Assembly: GCA_012845835.1 (NCBI GenBank)
Contig: JABAKD010000030.1
Coordinates: 16,205,210 to 16,269,209 of the forward strand
Source of the DNA: Undaria pinnatifida
Taxonomy: Eukaryota > Sar > Phaeophyceae > Laminariales > Alariaceae
Direction of reading: 5' to 3'
Length of the DNA: 64,000 nucleotides
The position numbers and the translations under genes were made by a program. How positions within the stretch are numbered: position 1 is the stretch's first letter; each line of letters begins with the position of its first letter. The notes below the pieces were generated by a model that was not told where the DNA came from, did not search any database, and saw nothing but the letters and a program-made list of their open reading frames with translations. Positions 31,037-61,800 of the stretch are shown here, in pieces.

Positions 31037-32063
31037 TTGTTTTTCAGGGTCGTGGGTTCGAATCCCACCATCCACAATAATAATCTTGCTCAAACGCCCC
31101 ACCAAATATCGAAATCCGCCAGATTAACAAACACTACACGCACAGGATATCACCTCATTATCTTTCGAGAGCCATCCATGCCGCTGCTTTGCCCCCCCCC
31201 CCCGCCCCGAACGCCCCCTTCTTCCCCATCACCCGCACCATCGCCTAGACCTAGCACCACACGTATAACAAACCCCTCACCTAAAACCCTTCCTTCCCCC
31301 CCCCCCCCCCCCTCCCCCCCCCCCCCCCCCCGCCCCCCCCGCCCCCACCCCCCACCTCCCCCCCCCCGCCCCCAACCCAGATCCCAACCCCACCCCCTCG
31401 AACACTCCACCCTCTCTCTACTCACTGATTGTACGACTTACCCCAGGATATACATGATAAGCTGATGCATTATTTCCAAAACCGTCACATTTATCCCCTC
31501 AAAATAATGTATAGTTTCCACGCACATATTGAGCTGCCCCACACGCCCCACCCACGCCCCAACCCCCCCCCCCCCCCAATAATAAACTGGTGCATTTTTT
31601 TTTTTTTTTTCTTCCAAAACCGTCAGATTTATCCCCTTGAAAGGATTTATAACTTACATGCACGAATTGCCCCCCCCCCTCCCCCACACCCCCCCCCCTC
31701 CAAGCCCGCTCGCTTTTGATCAAAACCAGGCCCCCACGTCCTTCAAAACTCCGCCCCCCCCCTCACCGGTTATTCGACTTACAAGATTCAATTGATAAAA
31801 GGATACATTTCCCTCCACAGCTGTCAGATTTTGTCCCCCTCAGAAACGGGTTTTATAGTTTCCGCGCACAGACTGACTAAAATCACCCTGTTGACCTTGG
31901 TAGCTACACTGTAGTTGTAAGGGGAGTCGCCGACCTATATCCTTAATGAGGACACACAACTCGTAATACGCGCGATCGGAGTATCACACACAGCTTGCAA
32001 AGATGAGTTTCGACGAAATCTTCGATCTCACAGCTGGAGTGTATTTTCATTTTTTATAATAAT
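31037..32063 (+). mobile_element. Dispersed repeat family 1, longest copy (D)
   Basis: This is the reference copy. Order: a tRNA B-box-like GTGGGTTCGAATCCCAC (31055-31071), CGAAATCCGCCAGATTAACA, TATCACCTCATTATCTTTCG, several poly-C runs (up to about 20 C), CCGTCAGATTTATCCCCTTG, CAGCTGTCAGATTTTGTCCC, CTACACTGTAGTTGTAAGGG, CGGAGTATCACACACAGCTT and GATCTCACAGCTGGAGTGTA, ending TTTTCATTTTTTATAATA. It has no ORF beyond poly-Pro shadows. The tRNA-like head suggests an unusually long SINE or a composite. Related copies are at 6547, 7580, 29519, 36697, 48166 and 51524. Confidence 0.7.
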
Positions 32064-34339
32064 CAACTTTTACTACTTACGTTATTAGCATACCTCTCAT
32101 CTGCGGAGGTTCACAGAAATCCTCCTCGACAGTGAAAATACCTGGTACCTTGGATTGTACGAAGAAAGGAGGCTTGTTATATAGGGCATAGCCATGATAG
32201 CCATGATAGCCATGAGGGGCTCGAATGGCGCCACCAGGGAACTTCAACAATGGAAGACGCTATTCTTTAGGAGAAGAAGTTGCTTTTGGCCTTTCTGGCG
32301 TGACGTACGATGTATATATATTTCGAACTCTCTGTGTGATGACGGTGTATACATTTATCTCTTCGCTATGCGCAAGGGCTCACTTGACAATTTGTGTGCT
32401 TTACCCCCCTTGCCATAGATAAGCGTGTTACCTGTCAATGCTGTCATCGTCCTTCGTTATGCGTTGTACACTGATTAGACTATTATGGTGTTGTCTAAAA
32501 TCCCCGTGTCCTGCTTAATGTCATAAATACTTGCCAAGTATTCATTAAGCAAGTGAAGAAGGCGGTTCCCTGCTCCGCAACTGTACGCCACCCCCACATG
32601 GGCAGTAGCCAATGTCTAACAGCCCTCCGATATGCACCGTAATATGCTATAGTAATGCTAGCTGTTAATAATGGCGTCATCACTCGTAGAAGGCTACGTC
32701 CTTTGTACGCAGCTAATACTACATGCGCAGTAAATGCCAATAGGGTCAAGCTCGGATAGGTTTCCTTATTATTTCAGCGAAACCAAGTAGGGAAGCTACA
32801 TCTATCTGCCGCACTATGATGCAAATCTGTTACAACAGCAGTAGCTCCAGTCGCTATAACCATGTCAACCTGCGCCACCTCGCCACCTACATACATGTTG
32901 CCTTCACTCCACCCTTCCTTGTCTTGCTACACTCGCCTATACCCCCAAACCCTACCCTCCAATATTAAAATCCTAAACAGCGCCCCAAGCTTGTTGTCGT
33001 CGTTATTGTGACGGCATGCGCGCGGGGGGAGGAGGGGGTTGCGTAGTGGCGTTTCGATCCTTTCTACCAGCTACCAGGTGTGTGCCAATATATGTGTGGG
33101 CGGGGTCAGGGAAAGGTCGGGGGAAGGGCAGGGGGGCGGGGGTGCTGGTTGCAATTACTATTTGTTTCTTCCCGCCAGGTATTATACACGCATGCAATAC
33201 GGGTATTATACGAGACTCTCGGTACGACATACATCTACATCCAGCACTGCAAGCAATAAATCGCCGAGCAACGGGCACTGAGACGATTGAGATGAGTTTG
33301 TGAGTACACCAGGTATTGTTTTAGTTCTCGTATCTTCTGTAAGAACGAGGGTCGTCCAGTGACAGCTGTGTGTGTGGCTATAATAGCTATCGATCTCCTC
33401 GTGCTGTGTACTGATCTGTGATTGAACGGTGCTCTCTCCACAACAACTCGTACGAGTATCTATCTATTGATTGTGACCATCCATGCTGCATGCAACAGCA
33501 GCAGCGCGCGCTCTTCACGGATATATATATATGCTACCTGGTACCCGGTGTAACATCTCAGCAGTCCAACACACAGACATACTTGCAAATATTTCGGCAA
33601 GCATATATTCGGTCTTGGAAATCACTTGATTACGACGCCCTGCTTCGCTTTCTCAGCGCTCCTGCACCCCAACTACGCCTGCCTAAACCCTCCTCTCGGA
33701 GAACCTGCCCGACCGACGGCTTTCGCTGCGTTCGTTGCTTCCTTTCCCTTTTTCGTGTTCTTCGGGACCGCCCCTAAACCAACTTCGAGACGAAATCTCC
33801 AGCGTAGCTTCAAGATAAATACCTCCCCACTAATTTCAAGACATTTTTCCACACTACTACCAACATCAAAATTTTCTTTCAAGACGCAAAGAAAACTAAA
33901 TAAAAAATCAATTTTGGAGTTCCATTCAAAACTCGAGTCAGAATATATATAGAAAAATAGTAAAAAAACGAGAACCAACGCCCGAATGTGGGTATTGCTG
34001 TTAAGGTGTTTGTTGGGTATTAGTCCGTTTGACCACTCGCAAAAAAAGGTAACCAATTGCTTACCCAAACTAAGCCTTACAACAGTACAATATAGGGCGG
34101 ACCGTAACTGGACCCCAAGTTTGTCTGAATGAAGGCTATTTTCCCATGGATGGGGGTTTTGTTCGTGGGTGAGCTTGCGCAAGTTCCACAATAATACCCA
34201 AAATCGCGCGACGTTCCGGGGGGCGCAATCTCCACCTATTATCCTGATCCCCAGCGTTCAGACCGAGTTGACATATGCACACATACATATCCGTATACAA
34301 GTATATATAGTAGCTCGCGCTGCTGGTGTAGTAACGGGG

Positions 34340-34500
34340 CCGGACGATAGGGACAGCTAGCGCTATCGCCACCACGGGAAATGAAGGAAACGCTAGCTTA
34401 GCGCTGGATTGCGAACACCATTGAGTTAAATTGACACACGACCTGCCGGAAAATACATGGAAGTGTGGTTGTGTGTTTCCCCATCCGCTGGAGAACACAG
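34340..34500 (+). mobile_element. Poly(A)-type retroposon copy in the opposite orientation
   Basis: GGACAGCTAGCGCTATCGCC, TTAAATTGACACACGAC and the terminal TTTCCCCATCCGCTGGAGAA match the family in plus orientation. This is the only copy seen on the plus strand. It lies directly against the left arm of the inverted-repeat element that follows, and its A tail is lost. Confidence 0.6.
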
Positions 34501-34507
34501 TATATTT

Positions 34508-36660
34508 ATTAAAAAATGGGAAATGGTCAAAGGGGGGTATACCCCCGTGTTTTTTCTGTCATTTAGGGAAACAAAGAAAACACGGCGCGGAACGTGTGCC
34601 CGCGCTTGCCCCAAATGGCCTGACATTATATTCTGACGCGCTGGCATGACATGACACCCGCAGCCCATGCCGAGCACGCACAATTTTTTTGTTTTTTTTT
34701 CGGGCATGGTATTGGGGCAAAAACGAGGCCGCCGAAGGACGGGGCAACCTGGTCCCCCGTTTTGACTAATAAAACTTGGGGGGCTATACCCCGCAAAAAC
34801 TACCAAATTTATCCTATCTACGAATAATATACCCCCCCGTTTGACTGCATCTGTCCCCCCTTTGACTGAAAACGGTAGTCCCGCTTCACCGATTCTGACG
34901 CCATCAAAAGCAAGTACAGCGGGCGGCTGCACGTCATCACCGCTCAACGGCCCGAATAGACCACGAGCGGGACATCCAGTAATCGCGAATAGCTGCGATC
35001 GTGTATCTTCTCCGGAAAAATGACGGAGCAGGAAACAAACTAAACCAAACATATTTTTAACGGTAACCACGAAGACAAGCGGCCAATTCCACATTATATC
35101 GTCGGGCAGGACGTGCCCACCTATGGCCGTACGTAGTCGTAGGAGATTAGTAAGATTCTGTGTTCTGGCTCTCCGATTAAATTTCGCAGTTCTTAAGAGA
35201 AGAAGTGCTCAGATCCATCGTATTGGCCGCTGTGAAGAGATGTCGTGGTGCCGGAAGGTGGGAGGGAAAGGACGCAGGGGTATCAGCTTCGCTTGAAGAC
35301 AGCACCGGTTCTTCTTTATAGATTCCTCATTATTGGCGTTGAGCTATGACAAGCTCGAGGAGACAGGAAAGTAGGAGGAGGAGGAAGAGGAGAAGAAGGA
35401 GGAGGAGAAGGAGGAGAAGGAGGAGTGAGAGCACGGGGGTGGGGTGAAGCTCACAGAGTTCGCTTCACCGCAGCATTGCTGCTGTGCTCTCTTCTGGACC
35501 TTTACCTATGGAACGTACGAGGAACGTTCTCCTAGATGTTCCGTATTCATTCCCATGAGCGCCTAGCGCGCTTACTTCTATCTATCTTGTCCAGAGGAGG
35601 AGCGTTTCATTTTCCGAGAACGCTCTTGTGGTACAAACTAGTTAGATTCTACGGGTTATCCGCTTCACTCAGAATATTCCATTTAAGAGAACCTTCTTGT
35701 GGCCAATAGACCATGACTCTGCGGACTATCCTACCGAATCTATTGCCAGCTATACTGACACTCTAAAACATTAGCCCACCCTGAATAGTCGTAGATGCAG
35801 ATCACCTGCCCATCAACAAAACATCCAGAATTGGAAAGGAGGTCGAAGATGCGGCTATTCGAAACAAACGAAAATGAGGCTATGGATTCCCCCACACCTC
35901 GTAATAATGAGGCTTAAACGCCTCATTGCAAGATATACAACCCTACCATGGAGCTCACAACCGTGAGAGCTCGAGAAAGGGTATGTACCTACGGTATACC
36001 AGTAGCAATCGGCCTACGATAACACGAAGGGCGCGGCCACTGAGCGCAAGGATGCGAAGGGGGCCAAAGAAGAAGGTATAAACGCAGACACCGCTTGCTT
36101 GTCTTCGTGGTTTGTTTTGTTCAGTTTGTTTGTTTTTTGCTCCGTCATTTTTTCGGAGATAAACGATCGCAGCTCTTCGCGGTTACTGGATGTTACCGGT
36201 CGTGATCTATTCGGGCCGTTGAGCGGTGATGGCGTGCAGCCGTCCGCTGCGCTGTACTTGCGTTTTTTTAAGGCGTCAGAATCGGTCAATCGGGGGTATA
36301 CCCTACCGTTTTCAGTCAAAGGGGGGACATTTGCAGTCAAACGGGGGGGGTATAGGATCACTTTATAGTACATTTTGTGGGATATACCCCCCCACGTTTT
36401 AGCCAAAAGGGGGGACTAGGCTGCCCCCTCTTTCGCCGCGGCCTCGTTTTTGCCCCAAATACCATGCCCGAAAAAAAACGAAAAAGGTGTGCGTGCTCGG
36501 CATGGGCTGCGGGTGTCATATACCAGCGCGTCAGGATTGAAGTTTAGGCCGTTTGGGGCAAGCGCGGGCACGTTCCGGTGGCGTGTTTCCTCTGTACCCC
36601 CAAATGACCAAAAAAAACAGGGGTGTACCCTCCTTTGACCATTTCCCTTCTAAAAAAGTA
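34508..36660. mobile_element. 2.15-kb element with about 570-bp inverted arms
   Basis: The left arm (34508-35082) and right arm (36091-36660) are inverted copies. Shared blocks from outside inward are ATGGGAAATGGTCAAAGG, GCCCGCGCTTGCCCCAAA, CCGCAGCCCATGCCGAGCAC, GGGCATGGTATTGGGGCAAA, AAACGGTAGTCCCGCTT-like, CGGCCCGAATAGACCACG-like and AACCACGAAGACAAGCGG. Arm identity is roughly 75-80% by eye, with indels. The 1-kb spacer has a GAGGAGAAG-rich microsatellite (35365-35425) and small hairpins but no transposase-like frame. A foldback-type or large non-autonomous DNA transposon is the likely reading. A 222-codon minus-strand frame spans the left arm but is broken in the right arm. Confidence 0.65.
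35365..35425. repeat. GAGGAGAAG purine microsatellite
   Basis: Purine-only GAGGAGGAGGAAGAGGAGAA and similar runs occur in the spacer of the inverted-repeat element. Confidence 0.85.
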
Positions 36661-36696
36661 AAAAATGAGCAAGATAGCCGTCCCTCACCGGTGAGG

Positions 36697-36962
36697 GGAG
36701 GGCGGAGTTTTTAAGGGCGTGGGGGCATGGGTTTGAACAAGAGGGAGCGGGGGGGCGGGGGGGGCGGGGGGGCAACTCAACATGTGCGTGTGGAAACTAT
36801 AAATCCTTCAAGGGGAAAAATCTGACGTTTGGAAGGAATGCACTAGTTTATTGTGTATACCTGGTATCCTGTAAGTCGTACAACCAGTAAATATATTATG
36901 AAAATTAAAATACACTCCAGCTGTGAGATCGAATATTTTGTCGAAACTCATCTTTGCACGCT
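36697..36962 (-). mobile_element. Dispersed repeat family 1, copy E (rearranged)
   Basis: The copy contains, inverted, the poly-C block, CTTGAAGGATTTATAGTTTC-like sequence, ACTTACAGGATACCAGGTAT-like sequence and the terminal GATCTCACAGCTGGAGTGTA. The GGGGAGTCGCC to CGATCGG middle section is missing, so it is internally deleted. Confidence 0.6.
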
Positions 36963-38090
36963 GTTATGTTGCCATCGAGCATATGTATGTATCATAAGGA
37001 CAGAACAGCACACTAACCACAGCGCGCCCAGCCCTCAAAGCTAGCCTCTCAAATCATGTACCGGAATGCATATTACACGTGTGTGTACTGCTGCTGTTAC
37101 TCGTTCGTCTCTAGCTCGGTCCTCTTGTATTTTTTTTCTCCGCAAAATACACCCGCGCTGCCGATCAGAACGTGACATCGCCAGCAAGCACACAACACAA
37201 CAGCACAATACAACAGGGCAATCATTCTTTCTGCACACGTAGTCCATATGTTATTGTGGCATTACGGGTATCAAATCGCTAGTCGTGCGAAACCATTCAT
37301 GGGCCTCTTATTTCTGCCCCCTTCTCACATGTTGTCATGTTGCGTTCTTGCTTGCGAGAGAGCGTATGTATATAGCGGAAGGATGCCGCCCGCGGAGCGA
37401 AGCCCGCTTGTTTAATACCTGGTATATCGATCTATCCTACCCGCGCCACCGTTACATCCCACCTGGTACATGTTGCACCTGGTACGTACAGCATGGCGTG
37501 GACTAGCGGTGTCTGTTATGCCGCCTCTCTTACCCCGATAAAATCCATTGTCCGTTTCAGTATATATAGCGGGGCGCCCGTAGCACCTGCAAGACGGGCG
37601 GTTATAAAATGCCCGAACTTGTGAGACTCATACTACATACCTGACACAGCAGTACGTATGTATGTATCTTGTGAGAGTCGTCATGTCGTCATCATGTCGT
37701 CGTGGCTCATCATGGCTCTGCGGAGCAATTGCGGTGCTGGTGCTACATCACGCGTATATCATGCATGCGTAGAGAAATAATATCCTCCGCAATGTTTGAA
37801 GTTAGACAGAAAAGAGGGGTTTGGAGGGCGGAAGCGCATGCGGTATGCGAGGGGCGACTGAACGAACGCGGGAACGCACGGAAAGCGCGAAGCGTCTGAC
37901 TGTGTGGAGTGAGTGCTTGTGAGCAGTGAGTAAAGCGCGAGGCGCCAATCGACCGTTTCAAGCCATAAAAGACGAAACGAAACTTCGTTCGATGATTTTT
38001 TTCTAGAAAGTACAGACTACCTCTGACCTGTGAAGAAGTAGAAATTCGGATTGGATTTCGTATTGGATTCGAAATGCTAATTCGGTAAAT

Positions 38091-38324
38091 TTGTATAATT
38101 CGGTCTTTGGCTGTATGCCTTCTCCTTCTCCTTCTTCTTCTCCTTCTGCCTCTTCTTGTACTCCCTCGCGAATCAGTAATAGAGTACCTCGACGTCTTCC
38201 CTTCTACAGCACCGCAGAATACGAGGACCCCCGTAGAGGCCGCACTTTAAGCACAGCAATCCCACTGAGAGAGGCACCACCTTCAATCCGGCGAGAAGCG
38301 GGCGGGTCGGGCTTCCAAGCTTGA
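38091..38324 (+). promoter_or_regulatory. 77-codon upstream ORF ending one base before the PH-gene start codon, with a CT-rich leader
   Basis: An ATG-initiated frame of 77 codons (Pro/Ser-rich, then FYSTAEYEDPRRGRTL and IPLREAPPSIRREAGG) ends with TGA at 38322-38324, and the PH-gene ATG begins at 38326. The DNA at 38115-38160 is CT-rich (TCTCCTTCTCCTTCTTCTTC), like a pyrimidine-rich core promoter or leader. The frame looks partly coding. It may be a translated upstream ORF, or an exon of an alternative first-exon model. Confidence 0.35.
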
Positions 38325-38325
38325 G

Positions 38326-55837
<17,512 letters not shown>

Positions 55838-58800
55838 TGAAGGGCCGCGGGGGGGAGGGAAGGGGGGGGGGGGGAGGCATCAGGATGTCTGATTGGGTTT
55901 CGCCCGATGCTAGTATGTTATCAGTGGGAGGGAGGGAGGGGGTAGGGGTGTCCGGATTTGGGGGTGGTGGGGACGGGGGGCGGCGTGAAGAACGTGCGAG
56001 CAGCTGACACTTGCTGCTGTGTGATCAACGTAACGCGGCAGGGAGGAAGGACGCAGGGACGCCCGGAATTTGGGATGGCGGGAGGGCGTCGGCTGCAGTT
56101 GGAGGAGGGAGGAGGGGGGGCGCCAGGAGTTATGCGAGGGGGGGGGGGGGGGGGGAAACCGGTTGTGCGGGCGGCTAATGGTCGGTGCATTTTTATCATG
56201 GTACTCGGACAAGGGTCAGTGGGTTACTCGCGTGATCGTGGGGTGACCTCGTGGGCTACCTAGCTTGTGCGTGGAAGATCTCTTTGAGGGTTGTCCGGCG
56301 GGCGGGGTCTGCCGTGTGGGTTTGTGTGCCCCTCTCTGCCGAAGCGAAACTAATTTTGGCTTGTATGCCCCGTTATTCACGAAACGAAGGAAGTTTTGAA
56401 GCGCCACGTCGCCGGTTCATGGCGCGAGTTGGGGAGGAGGAGGCGGGGGGGGTGTTGACACCTTGATGGTGCTGCCATGTTGGTGCTTCTGGGGTGGAAC
56501 GAGGTTATGGGGGGTGGGGAGGAGAAGGAAACGCTGGTGCCATCGTCGCGCTGTTTTCTCGGCTACATCAGCGCTTCTGTGGCAGAGGAGGAGGAGGAGG
56601 AAGAGGACAAGCGTTTGCGCGCTCATGGCGCTGTTTTTTCTGCTACGTCGGCGCTTCTGTGGGGGCAGGAGGCTGTAGGGTGGTGGGGACGTTGCGGCAA
56701 GATGGGGAAAACGAGGGAACCACGACGGACGTTGGGTGAAGGGGAAGGGGAAGAAAGCGAGGAAACCCCGGAGGTGTTGCCGATTGGCCTAATTGCCTCA
56801 TTTACTGAAGAGGTGGGGCGGCGGTGTAGACGATGAGCACTCGCAGTGTGTTGGGGCTTTGGACTCCGGCCCCGGAGCACAGCGGGAAAGGTGGGCATTA
56901 GGGTAACTGGAGTGTGTGTGCTCGGGGTGCCGGGGTCGCGTAAAGGGGCACGCCACCTTGTCTCATATGATGTCTCTGTACTAATAGGGAGTGGTGCCGG
57001 TGGTACGATCACCAAGGAAATACAAAGTGAAGGTGCCCTGGTTATGAAAAGTCGGTGTGCGTGTACGTGTACGTGTTTTTTTTCTATCTTCTTGTTTTTT
57101 GTAATCCTTTTTCTGCTTCATTTTGTTTTGTTTTTTTCTTGTGTGAGCGGGGGGGGGCGGGAGGGGAGGCACGGGCCGGGTGGATGTATGAATGATTGGG
57201 AGCCACTGAAGGTGTATGGTGTCACATTTTGGGGGGGCGGGAGGGGTAGAATAGCCGCTCGGCTGATGACAGTCGGGCGTGAAGGGTTGGTTTGATTTGG
57301 CCTGATCCACCGTATTCAACCGAGCTTTGTGTCGTCCGGGCCGCGCTTATTTTGCTAGGCGAAAAAAGTCCTTGTGAAAGAGTGGGCGGAAAATTAAGGC
57401 TCTTACGATCCCTAAGCGTTTTGTTTTTGTTTTTGGATGGCATTTGTGAAAACCGACCCCCTCCCCCTCCCTTCCCCCTCCCCTCCCCCTCCCCCTCCCC
57501 TCCACCCCTCCACACCCGGGGAGTATGTTCTCATCTCCCACTCCCATTGGGCTTGGTGGTTGGTCTTCGGTTTTGAAGATTGTCGCTGTTGAGAGGGGTC
57601 TAGAGAATCGGTTGGCTTCAAGTCGAGCGGTTGTTTTTTTTAACCCTGGGTGGCAAGTGAGCTGGCGGTGGGCTATCTTGCGTGGTTTTGATGGTTGGAG
57701 TGGGTTGCCCCAAACACAGCAGCACAAATACAGCACCGTTTTTTGTTGTTAGTTGTTTTGTTCGTTTTTTACAAATGTGTGCGGGCAGAACCGTTTTGTG
57801 TCTCCGCAGCATACGCAGTAGTTGCAGCGTGCCTCGTGGGGGCGGGGGGTTTGGGGGTGGTATTCATTTCATGTATGCCCGTATACCCCGGGGGGGGGTT
57901 ATTTGCTTTTCGGCCGCCGTTAAGGACACGTGAGAGTTATCTATAGAAAAATCCCCGATGATTGCTCTGGCGTGGAACTGTTGGAGCCGTGTCCACGTGT
58001 CCACTGGCGTATAGGCTTGGTTTTACTCTGTATCTCCTTGAAAGGGCATATATATGCTGCTGGCTGATTGATGTTGTCGTTTTTCAACAAGTATGTGGAA
58101 ATGCGCTCGTCACCATCAGCCGGGGATGGTCCAGGTTGACCATCGACTTTTTTGTTACCTTCATGTACGTAGTGGCGGAACTTGTAACGGTTGAATCTTG
58201 AATCTCGGTTCCGCTGAAGGGTCTCTATGTTGCGTGTTTTCGTATTTCTGCCGCCCCCCCCCACACCCCCCGACCCTGACTGTATTGCCTTCCGTCCCCC
58301 TCCTTTCGTCAATGTTTCATGCGTGTACTGCGAAATTTTGATGACCTGTTACCCTTGTCTTTCAAACGCGTTTGCCCGCCTTTGACCATTTGGTGTAGAC
58401 GCACCAATGGGTCAGTGTCTCTCGACGGCTTTTGTTTTCGGGCGGTTGCTGTTTGCTGGCAGTCGTTTTTTGTTGTCGGTTGCTGTTTGCGGTCGGTGGC
58501 TTTTTGCAATTGGTTGCTGTTTGCAGTTGGTCGCTCCCCTGTAACCGATCGTTTTGTCGCTCTCTCGGGGGGGGGTAGAGGCGTGTGCAACCGCTCGTTT
58601 TGTCGCTCTCTCGGGGGGGGGTAGAGGCGTGTGCAAAGTGCAAAAATGTGTCCACATTTTTCGTTCGTTACGTTCGTTGCGTAAGGTGTTTTGTGTCTTG
58701 TTTTCCGATTGTGTTTTTGGTTTTTATTTTTATTGCCCGTGGCTGAGTTCTGATCGAGCAATGGGACCGACTATCTGCAAGGGGGGGAGAGGCCGACAAT

Positions 58801-61800
58801 GTGGGCTGTTGATCTCATGGGATGCAAGTAGGAGGGTATTTTGTCTGGGGCGGCGCGGGGGAGAAGACGTGCAATAGTTCCGCATCATCTTCAATGTTTA
58901 CGAGCAGCAGGCGCCGACCAACCCCTCTGCTTTTCCGTGCCTTGAGCTTCATGACCATAATAATATTACCACACCGTCCATTCTGCTTGGGGGGGGGGGG
59001 GGGGCTATTTTTTTGCCGCAGTGAATGGACACTTTGTTGTCCACGCGAAGGTGATGCAATTTACGTTGAAATACGTCGTAGCGAGCCACCTTTTGTTTTT
59101 CGAAAGAAAGGCCTTAAGAAGACACATTTAGGTATCATCCGTGCTGATACTGTCTCCGTTACTGTCTCTTTTATTGTGGTTGTACGTTAATTGTCGTGGA
59201 ACTGGCTATCGATACCATCCTGGGACCCCGACTGCGTTTCTTTTGATTTTTTTTCCTACCTACCCGTAGACTCGTTTTCCCTTTTCGTGATAACAGGCTA
59301 TAGATTTTGGCGATTACCTAATGTGATATATCAACGAAACTACCGGAGAGAAGTTTAGTGTTCGGGGACCGATCTGAGCGTTATCTGTGGTTTGCTGTAA
59401 GAGAATGACGTGTTTTGAGCTTTTTTGGAGACTTGACGTCGATGGCGGCGTGGCATTGATGTGTTGAATAGCGAGCATGGAGAATGTGTGTACAGTATCC
59501 GACGGACAGGTTGCAGTATCCATGATGTGGACAAAATAAAATATTGCGGTGGGTTTGACATCTGACTGGCATTATCAAGGCCCGGATACCTCAAGTAGCT
59601 TCAGCAAGCTTTCCCCCAGCTGCTGCTTGCTGGCTTGTGGCCGTAGATGAAGAAGATTTCAACTACTCCTCAGGCCAAACAATTGTGTAAGATTCAGTAG
59701 ATCCACCGATCGCATAAACCTTGCCGGCGCACATCGGACAAGAAAGCAGCTCCCCATTTCATAGTATGTACCTTTCACGGCAGACAGCTTCTTGATCTAT
59801 ACCTGGTATGATACGAGTCTGAATTCCAGGGTAGACGTACATGCATTTACCCATGTGATTGAGAAAGGGTTAACAGATCGGTCGCCATTGGGCTTGCCTG
59901 GATCGAACATCGGGAATGAATGTCGTGTGTCGACCTCAATTTCCTCCTAACCTGTACAATATGATGCCTTGTTATTAGTACTGGCAACAAATAAAACAGC
60001 GACGGCGCGATCGACAGACAGGGGGCCTATGGACACCAACAAAAAAAGCCGAACAACCGCACGAGCGATGACCCCGACCGAGCGAACGGCGCGACCAACC
60101 GAGCGAGGGCGCGAGCAAGTGGTTGTATGTACCGCGATTAGTATTGTTCGCTGGCACTAGAAAACAAAAAATGGTGTTACTACACGAAAAAAAGAGCTTC
60201 ATGATCAGGGTATCAAGGTGTAAAGTGGCTTAACGCACAGGGCACTCGAGACGCCAAGAGTTCGCCGAGGCCGCATATGTTGCTCTATGGGCGAGCATCG
60301 TGTGGGCGTGTCGGCGGGTAATACTGTGCAGGTCGTGCCTGCTGGTGAGAGTAAAAGGGCAGTCACGAAACGAATTTTCCGTTATATTATGAGTACTCCA
60401 GTGTCGCCCTGGGGAACAAACCGATGAAAATCGCGATGCCTGGGGGCGACAACAGCTTCATTCATGATATAAACCTGTTTCTACAACAACAAAATATGCA
60501 GTCATGCAAACGTTTTCACCAAGCAGAAGCCATGCACGACGAAACGACACAGGGCGGCAGACGCTAGAGCACGGTCAATATACGCGGGTGAATATTTTGG
60601 AGGTAACCTCTCAGTAGGGTCCGAAAAAGTAGTTGGGACTATTGACGGCAGGCTGTGCACACACGAGTCCGAGCGGTGATCGAAGTGCGACCCGAGGACT
60701 ACATACCATGGATATTGAAAACATACATCACCGGCGACCAAAACTTACGTCTCACCGCAGTCAACGGATAGACAACATTCGACCGTTAGTTCATGGGGTC
60801 GAACACGGCCAATCGAATGCGCACATATTATGAATCCAGACGAAGTAGACCTGCTGCCCAGATCCAAAGCAGTAGCAAAACAATATATTCTCATCTTGTA
60901 CGATCACGGCACTAGAGCGCGCTACAACACCAGTCAGTAAAGGATCTACGCACACTGCTGTGTTTGGCTTGGTACCCCAAAGAAATGCCGTTATTCGTCG
61001 CCCATAACATCAGTGTGTATGTGCGTTCTTCGCATTGTGCGTTCTTCACATTGAAGTGCTATTTCCACCCATCTACATCTAGCACACAACCACTGTCCGT
61101 GCTGATGCCTCATAGAGACGAGCTCTGTGGTCACAAACTAGGAGACTGAGAGATACACATTGCAAATACAGCACGGTGACTTGGCCATGCAATGCCAGCA
61201 AGCGGGCAAAGAACAGTGATCAAGTACTACACCAAGAAAAAATGTCACTATCGCAATTATAGTAGAAGTGTCATCAATGATACCAGTACTGCACCCCGTA
61301 ATGGCTCGTCCGCTGCAAAACGAGCGAACCCACAAGAAAATATATTTTAAACAAAACTGTATCCTCCGGCGGATGGGTAAAGATGAAGCTATACGCTATT
61401 AGATCTGAAAATATTGTCCTCTACAAAATCCAAGTAAATTGTCTCCAAAAACGTGGATGCAGTTCTAAGAGGGTTAAGTTCACCACACTCCTCCACATAT
61501 GCGTCGTGTGTCGATATAACTCGATTGAAAAAAAAAAGAGTCGGAACACTCTCCTGCTCCCACGTAACGTATGCGCAGGTGCCATCTCTTACTGTCAAGC
61601 AGAAACACACGCCACCCCCCGATTCTACCCTCCTAGTTGGCATGGCACAGCAGCATGCAGTACCACTACTATGATACCGATGCCGTCATGATCCGTCGAT
61701 TGATGGCCCTCGGGGATGAGGCACAGATAAACCTGTCGTACTTTCAGAGATTCACATTACACGTACGCGCGTACAGCTCCACCTTCTCCAGCATATACAC

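Larger units (their letters stand above)
24563..38325. other. Intergenic region, repeat-rich, no well-supported gene
   Basis: After the stop at 24562 comes a G-rich then T-rich stretch (24563-24680), probably the 3' UTR. The rest holds GTGCCGGT minisatellites (25500-25625 and 26410-26650), GGGTGGGT repeats (26733-26795), a (GGGTC)n tract (27893-27931), an orphan exon candidate (28133-28250), copies of three mobile families (29519-32063, 34340-34500, 36697-36962), a long inverted-repeat element (34508-36660) and, near the end, the putative promoter of the PH-domain gene. ORFs longer than 60 codons in this interval follow repeats or G/C runs. Confidence 0.5.
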